A stretch of 64,000 bases of DNA, from NCBI RefSeq assembly GCF_026810505.1, contig NZ_CP101750.1, positions 6,620,514 to 6,684,513 on the forward strand, given 5' to 3'. The notes beneath the pieces are model-generated. The model was given only the letters and a program-made list of their open reading frames with translations. It did no database searches and had not been told where the DNA came from. Shown one piece after another: positions 58,973 through 64,000 of the stretch. The DNA comes from Streptomyces sp. Je 1-369 (lineage in GTDB: Bacteria; Actinomycetota; Actinomycetes; Streptomycetales; Streptomycetaceae). Position numbers and translations under genes: made by a program. Numbering within the stretch: position 1 is the stretch's first letter; every line of letters starts with the position of its first letter.

Positions 58973-61900
58973 TTAGTTGGCGGCGGGGGTGCCGAAGTAC
59001 CGGGGGTGCTTCGCGGCGATGGCGTCCCAGTCCTCGCCGTGCGGGAAGCGGATGACGTCCCACCGGGCGTCGTAGAGACGCTCCACAGCATCGTCGTCCC
59101 GGGAGGCGTCCGCTTCCGTATCCGCCAGGTCCACGAAAACGGCCAGCTGCACGCCCGGCATCCGGTACACGAAGTCCGGAGCGGCGTTCGCCTCGGTGAG
59201 GAAGGAACCGGGCTCGTCGGGCAGCCGCAGCCCGCGTGCCTTCGCCCAGCCAAGGAAGTCGCCCCGCTCCATCAGCTCGGCGACGGACGCCTCAAGGGGG
59301 GTGGACTCGGTGGGCCCGGATACGGCCGGAGCCTGCTTCAGCAGCCGCCGGTACTGCTCCGAACGCGACTCCCCACGCCCCTCGCGGCGGGTGACCGCTG
59401 ACGCCAGCCGCACCAGCAGATGGCTCACCGTGTGCCGGTTGATCAGCGCGTGGTTGAGCTGGTTGCCGTACGTCAGCAGACACTCGTAGCAGCCCAGCGC
59501 GCACGGCCGTTCAGGGTGCGGGCCACCCATGTCACTGCCGTCGGGTGCGAAGTGGCAGATTTCCAGGGCGCGTTGGGCCGCCTTCGCGACGGCTCCCGCC
59601 TCGGCCTGGAGTCGTCGCAGTACGCCCGCGCCGCCCTCCGCGGCCTCCATGAAGAGGATGCGGTTGCGCGGGCCGTTGTCCGGCGGCAGCAGCTCGCTGG
59701 ACAGCTCCACGTCCTCCAGCTCGAACGCGGCCTCGATGCCCCGCTCCAGCGCGTACATCAGGGTCAGTGCGATCGGCTCCGGCAGCGCCTCGTCCAGGGT
59801 GACCACGAGGATGTTGCGGCGGTCCTCCACGTACGGGATGACGCGCTTCTTGCGGCGCCCCTCGTTGCCGTCCTTGTCGATGCGCGGCAGCTCGCTGGAA
59901 TCGCCCGAAGCTTCGGCGGCGTCCTTGTCGTTCATCCACCGGCCGTCGGCGAGATCCAGCCAGTAGCCCGCCGGTTCCTCCTTCTTGGTGCGTACCCGGC
60001 CGGTGTTGGTGATCCGGACCTCGGCCGAGTCGCCGTACGCGAGAGTGGCGAGCGGCGCGCCTGACGCATCGCTGACCGCGGCATCGAGGCGGCCCTTGCG
60101 CAACGGCCCGTGGTCGCGGAAGCGGTAGGACGTCTCCAGCTTGAACCCGGCCCTGCGTCGCTCCTCCTCGTCGGAGGAGATCCGCTCCCGGCGCGTGGTG
60201 TACACGGTGTGCAGATGCAGCAGGCCGTACGTCGCCGCGCCGAGCCGCTCGTCGCACATCAGGCAGCGGTCGTCGCGTTCCTTGGGGTCGTGGTGGTAAC
60301 CGCAGTGACCGCAGCGGGTGGCCTCACTGGTCGCCAGCTCGCCCGAGGAGTCCGGCGGAAGCTGAATGCGGGTGACCTGGTAGCGGGCACCCTCGTGATA
60401 GATGAGCGCGCCGGGTCCGAACTCGCGGATGGCGAGGAAGCGGGGCCGCTGGAGGTAGTCCCCGTCACCGCGTCGGCGGCCGACCGTGGGAATGTACGCG
60501 GCCAACGGCAGCCGGGGGAAGCTGTAGCCGGGCAGGAAGCCCTCCGATGCCAGGTAGCGGTACGGGTTGAAGTCGGAGAGAACCGACTTGTTGTCGGCGC
60601 TCTCGTTCATCAGCAGGTTGAGCTGCGTCTCGGCCTCCCGACGGCGGGAGTTGGCCCGGCGTCGGTCGGTCTCGGTGAGGCTGTAGTCCAGCCGCCGCTT
60701 GTTCTGGATGTACTGGTCGTCGAGCGCAGCTCGGAAGAGCTGGCGCCAGCGGTCGAAGGCCTCGTCGAACCGGATCGGAACGGTGCGCACCCGGTCCTGG
60801 ATCCAGTCGTCGTGCCACCAGGTGGTCTCGGCGAAGTCGGGCAGTAGGGGGCCGAGCACCCGCAGGGCTGCCGCCACCGTCCGACGCTGTGCGGCCTCGT
60901 CGAGCGAGGCCTGGTGGATGTCCGGCAGCAGCTCCAGGGCGGGGGAGGGCCGCTCGCCGGTGTCGGGGTACGACACGTCGAGGACATCGGGGATGGACCG
61001 GCCGAGCTTCAGACCGGCCTCCGCGATCCAGATGCCCTGGAGGTGGGAGAGGACGAGGTCCTCGTTGGCGAGGTCGAGCCGCGGAGGCGCGACCACGCCC
61101 GCGACCATGCGCTCGGACCGGCGGAAGTAGTACTGGTCATGGCTGTTGCCCGTGGAGCAGTACGTCGTGACGAGGGCGGGCTGGCCGCTGCGGCCGGCGC
61201 GGCCCGAGCGCTGTGCGTAATTGGCCGGTGTGGGCGGTACGTTGCGCATCATCACTGCGTTCAGCGACGAGATGTCGACGCCCAGCTCCATCGTCGGCGA
61301 GCAGTACAGCAGCTTCAACTCCGCCTTGCGGAACGCGCCTTCGCGCTTCTCGCGCTCCTCCGGGGGGACCTGCGCCGTGTGCTCACGCGCGAACAGGCCG
61401 GACAGCGTGCCCGCCGCCTCCCGGTAAAGATCGCGGAAGAACGTGTTGACGCGTGGCCCGTCACCGCTCTGGTACGTGCGGGTCAGCGGGTCATGTGTGC
61501 CCGTCTCTCCCTTGCCCGCCCGCCAGATGAGCGACTGGGCGGCGACCCGGTAGCCGGTCGGGGCGGGATCGGTGGACCGGTGGAAGCGCCCCGCGCGCTG
61601 GGGAGCCTCCGTCGCCTCCTTCACCAGGCCCGCCTTGGCCAGGACCTTCAGCAACTGCTCGATGACCAGCTGGAGATCGGCCGGGTCCATACGGAAGGAC
61701 TTGTCCGTCCGCCGCAGGTACTTGCCGAACTTGCCGCGCGCCGAAAGGAACAGGCTCGCGCGGTCCATGCCCGGACGGGACGGGTGCGGGTAGGCGATGC
61801 CCACCTTGGGCTTGTCCGCGGCGGACAACACCCACGGGTCGATCAGGCGCTCTTCGCTTGCCCGCTGCAACGCGTCGAAGTCGTCGCGGAAGTACGACAC

Positions 61901-64000
61901 GTCGACGGCGAGCGAGCGGCGCATCTCGTCCAGCACCGCCTTCATGATCTCGGCCCGCAGCGCCGGGTCGGCGTCCCGCAGCGCCGGGTGCGTCTGCTCC
62001 CACCGGTCCTGCTTGTTGGCGACCCAGCCCAGATCCTCGTAATCGATCGCCAGCAGACCCGTCTGCTCCAGGTTTGGCATGGTGATGCGCCAGCCGCGCT
62101 CCAGGTCGAGATAGAGCCGGAAGGCGATCACGTCGCGGAGGGTCTTGGCGGCGTTGCGGGCCAGGGAGGGCGGCAGGTCGTCGTCACCGGCGTAGTCGGC
62201 CGGGGTGATGGCCAGCGCGTTGGTCACCGAAGAGGCAAGATCCTCGTGCCGTACGCCCTCGTCCCCGGCGCCGACCGCCGCCCGGTACAGCGCACCGCGC
62301 AACTGTGTGATCTGCACGAAGTCGTTGAAGTGGCCCGCCTGGAGCGAGGCGTCCTGCCGGTTGTCGACGAAGGTCAGGAGTTTGCGGGCCTCCTTGCTCA
62401 GCGCCTCCTCGGGCACCGACTTCAAGGAGCGCACCACCGAGGCGGAAATCAGTGAGGTCGCGGAGGACCGGCCCTCCTGGTCCAGCGTCGCCAGCTTCGC
62501 GAAGTCCCGGCCGCGGGTCTGCTCGTACGTCACCCCGCAGTGCAGGCAGAACAGGAAGGGCGAGGGGATGAACGCCGCCTTGAGCTCACCGCGCCCCTCG
62601 TGGCCGAGCGGATCGACGGTGACGGCCCGCGGTACCCGCTCGCGGTAGGTCTTCTTCACCGTCTCCTGGCCCTGGCCGTCCAGCTCCAGCCAGGATTCGG
62701 GAAGCCTGCGGTCGTCCACCGCGTACTGGACGCTGGAGGGCCACTCGCGCTCATGGTCCACATACAGATAACCGTCTCCCTGACGGCCACCCGTCGCGGA
62801 CGTGTCGCGGCGCGCCTCGTAACGCACCTCGCCGTCCTTCTCCGTACGCCAGACCGTCAGATACTCCTGGCCGCACTCCCGGCAGAACGCCAGAGGCATG
62901 AGCAACTTGCCTCCGCTGCCCGGCTGTTCGATCTGGTACGAGCGGGTGAGGTGACGGGATCGCTTGTCCTCAAGGGTCACGTACACCGTGTCACCCTTGG
63001 AGAGGAACTGGTGCAGTCGGAAAGCGAACAGTGGGCGGTCGGTCACCGGATGGCGGGCCTGCGACCCGGCTTCCAGGGTGGCGCGGATCGCGTCGGCACA
63101 CGTCTCCTTGTCGACCCCCGACTGCTCGTGCAGTTCCGCGGCCGCGACCTCGATCTGCGCGGGCTGCCTGCGTACCAGAGCCCCTGTGTCCTCGTCCGTG
63201 GCCAGACCGAAGCGCGTTTCGATCCAGCGGGCCAAGGGGTCGCGGACCAGATCGTCGTACGCGCGAGGAGCGGCAGGGGAAGCCAGGCGCTCGGCCGGCA
63301 CCGAGTCCGGTGACGGGCCGGTGGCGCGTACCAGGGTCTCCCCGATGATGTGCTGCGGACGCACCTGCGTCCCGAACAGCAGGCTCGCCACCTGGGCGAC
63401 GACCTTCTTCTGATCCTCGGCGGTGCCCTCGGTCGACATGGTCGCCGACGTACCGATGCACTGGAGCTGCTCGGAGCCGCAGGCTTCCCGTACCCGGCGG
63501 ATCAGCAGCGCAACGTCGGCGCCCTGACGGCCCCGGTAGGTGTGGAGCTCGTCGAAGACGAGGAACTCCAGGCCATGGGCCATCTTGATGAGGCTGGCCC
63601 GGTCGGTGGGCCGGGTCAGCATCAGCTCCAGCATCACGTAGTTGGTGAGGAGGATGTCCGGCGGGTTGTCGCGGATCTCCTTGCGCTTCTCGTCGTCCTC
63701 CTGTCCCGTGTATCGGGCGAAGGTGACGGGCTCTCGGCCCTCGCCGTAACCGTCCCGCAGGAACTTCTTCAGTTCCCCGAGCTGGCTGTTGGCCAGGGCG
63801 TTCATGGGATACACGATGATGGCGCGCACCCGCTTCTCGGCCCGAGGACCTTCGGCTTCGCTTTCGCGCAGCACCTTGTCGACGATGGGAACGATGTAGG
63901 AGAGCGACTTTCCGGAGCCGGTACCGGTGGTCAGGACGTACGAATCACCGGACTTCGCGGCGTCGATCGCCTCGCGCTGGTGCTGGTGCAGCAGAAGGGG
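58973..64000 (-). CDS. DEAD-box helicase with C-terminal DUF1998 (DrmA/DrmB-like fusion), 5' end outside window
   Basis: At least 1675 residues are visible; the start is beyond 64000. Near the edge are LLLHQHQREAIDAAKSGDSY and Walker A TTGTGSGKS, then IIVYPMNALANSQL, LVFDELHTYRG (motif II as DELH) and SATMS. The C-terminal helicase lobe has LKLLYCSPTMELGVDISSLN and PANYAQRSGRAGRSGQPALV. Further on come a zinc-ribbon-like CGHCGY...CLMC and the DUF1998 block: EAAEGGAGVLRRL and RPCALGCYECLLTYGNQLNH. In DISARM, helicase (DrmA) and DUF1998 (DrmB) are separate genes; here one chain carries both. Druantia DruE and MrfA are other helicase-DUF1998 architectures, so the family name is provisional. Confidence 0.8.
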   Translation of the reverse strand, partial: PLLLHQHQREAIDAAKSGDSYVLTTGTGSGKSLSYIVPIVDKVLRESEAEGPRAEKRVRAIIVYPMNALANSQLGELKKFLRDGYGEGREPVTFARYTGQEDDEKRKEIRDNPPDILLTNYVMLELMLTRPTDRASLIKMAHGLEFLVFDELHTYRGRQGADVALLIRRVREACGSEQLQCIGTSATMSTEGTAEDQKKVVAQVASLLFGTQVRPQHIIGETLVRATGPSPDSVPAERLASPAAPRAYDDLVRDPLARWIETRFGLATDEDTGALVRRQPAQIEVAAAELHEQSGVDKETCADAIRATLEAGSQARHPVTDRPLFAFRLHQFLSKGDTVYVTLEDKRSRHLTRSYQIEQPGSGGKLLMPLAFCRECGQEYLTVWRTEKDGEVRYEARRDTSATGGRQGDGYLYVDHEREWPSSVQYAVDDRRLPESWLELDGQGQETVKKTYRERVPRAVTVDPLGHEGRGELKAAFIPSPFLFCLHCGVTYEQTRGRDFAKLATLDQEGRSSATSLISASVVRSLKSVPEEALSKEARKLLTFVDNRQDASLQAGHFNDFVQITQLRGALYRAAVGAGDEGVRHEDLASSVTNALAITPADYAGDDDLPPSLARNAAKTLRDVIAFRLYLDLERGWRITMPNLEQTGLLAIDYEDLGWVANKQDRWEQTHPALRDADPALRAEIMKAVLDEMRRSLAVDVSYFRDDFDALQRASEERLIDPWVLSAADKPKVGIAYPHPSRPGMDRASLFLSARGKFGKYLRRTDKSFRMDPADLQLVIEQLLKVLAKAGLVKEATEAPQRAGRFHRSTDPAPTGYRVAAQSLIWRAGKGETGTHDPLTRTYQSGDGPRVNTFFRDLYREAAGTLSGLFAREHTAQVPPEEREKREGAFRKAELKLLYCSPTMELGVDISSLNAVMMRNVPPTPANYAQRSGRAGRSGQPALVTTYCSTGNSHDQYYFRRSERMVAGVVAPPRLDLANEDLVLSHLQGIWIAEAGLKLGRSIPDVLDVSYPDTGERPSPALELLPDIHQASLDEAAQRRTVAAALRVLGPLLPDFAETTWWHDDWIQDRVRTVPIRFDEAFDRWRQLFRAALDDQYIQNKRRLDYSLTETDRRRANSRRREAETQLNLLMNESADNKSVLSDFNPYRYLASEGFLPGYSFPRLPLAAYIPTVGRRRGDGDYLQRPRFLAIREFGPGALIYHEGARYQVTRIQLPPDSSGELATSEATRCGHCGYHHDPKERDDRCLMCDERLGAATYGLLHLHTVYTTRRERISSDEEERRRAGFKLETSYRFRDHGPLRKGRLDAAVSDASGAPLATLAYGDSAEVRITNTGRVRTKKEEPAGYWLDLADGRWMNDKDAAEASGDSSELPRIDKDGNEGRRKKRVIPYVEDRRNILVVTLDEALPEPIALTLMYALERGIEAAFELEDVELSSELLPPDNGPRNRILFMEAAEGGAGVLRRLQAEAGAVAKAAQRALEICHFAPDGSDMGGPHPERPCALGCYECLLTYGNQLNHALINRHTVSHLLVRLASAVTRREGRGESRSEQYRRLLKQAPAVSGPTESTPLEASVAELMERGDFLGWAKARGLRLPDEPGSFLTEANAAPDFVYRMPGVQLAVFVDLADTEADASRDDDAVERLYDARWDVIRFPHGEDWDAIAAKHPRYFGTPAAN

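Noticed and set aside
51829..64000. BREX or Pgl system, suggested by a large PglX-like methylase and a kinase in the island
   Set aside because: No pglZ/brxZ-type phosphatase, brxC/pglY ATPase or brxL is visible, and the kinase does not have PglW size or context.
30340..64000. Prophage or integrative element
   Set aside because: I see no integrase, excisionase, terminase, capsid, tail, replication or transfer genes. The content is restriction and defence functions only.

Overview
The window is high-GC DNA with strong third-position GC bias and GTG/ATG starts behind GGAGG-like sites. It carries Streptomyces hallmarks: sepH, cutR/cutS, DUF4193, DUF3710, DUF3093 and DUF3159 proteins, and an XRE-DUF5753/DUF397 pair. 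It is almost certainly from a Streptomyces chromosome, although no rRNA or other marker is present to fix the species. I see no tRNA, rRNA, CRISPR array, insertion sequence, phage structural gene or integrase.

Positions 1-29768 look like conserved core. In order: a VOC protein cut by the window edge, a rhodanese sulfurtransferase, the cell-division protein gene sepH, a single-span membrane protein, an aldonolactone oxidase with an MFS exporter, ferrochelatase and an inositol-monophosphatase-family enzyme. Then come the cutRS two-component system, DUF4193 and neighbours, a thioesterase-dut-DUF3710 run, a decayed ABC ATPase, and kdpDE without kdpFABC. Last are an OB-fold/DUF3159 pair, two TrkA (RCK) proteins, a winged-helix regulator divergent from an MMPL exporter, a KimA-like APC permease and a TRAM-domain RNA methyltransferase. 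KdpDE, the TrkA pair and the KimA-like permease make a loose potassium-homeostasis neighbourhood.

Positions 30340-64000 are a dense defence island, entered through a 570-bp gene-free junction. Module A (30340-39700, minus strand) is a four-gene operon. It encodes a PD-(D/E)XK nuclease with Cas4/AddB-type cysteines, a zinc-ribbon plus REase protein, a DinG-like helicase and a PIWI protein of the pPIWI-RE class. A soluble Ser/Thr kinase is divergently transcribed from it. Module B (41383-49970, minus strand) runs from an Mrr-like degenerate protein through McrB (with DUF4357) and McrC to a RelE-like/UvrD helicase fusion and an HTH/N6-adenine methyltransferase with an HsdS-like tail. An ATPase/XRE/DUF397 regulatory triad (50053-51777) sits next. 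Module C (51829-64000, minus strand, open at the window edge) encodes a DEAD-box/DUF1998 helicase, a SNF2 helicase (DrmD-like) and a large Eco57I/DrmMI-like methyltransferase. It resembles class 1 DISARM, but with DrmA- and DrmB-like functions in one polypeptide.

The most interesting points are the pPIWI-RE operon extended by a Cas4-like nuclease and a kinase, and a 27-28-bp element shared by the kinase/pPIWI divergent promoter region and the Module B methyltransferase promoter region. That element suggests the two modules are co-regulated.
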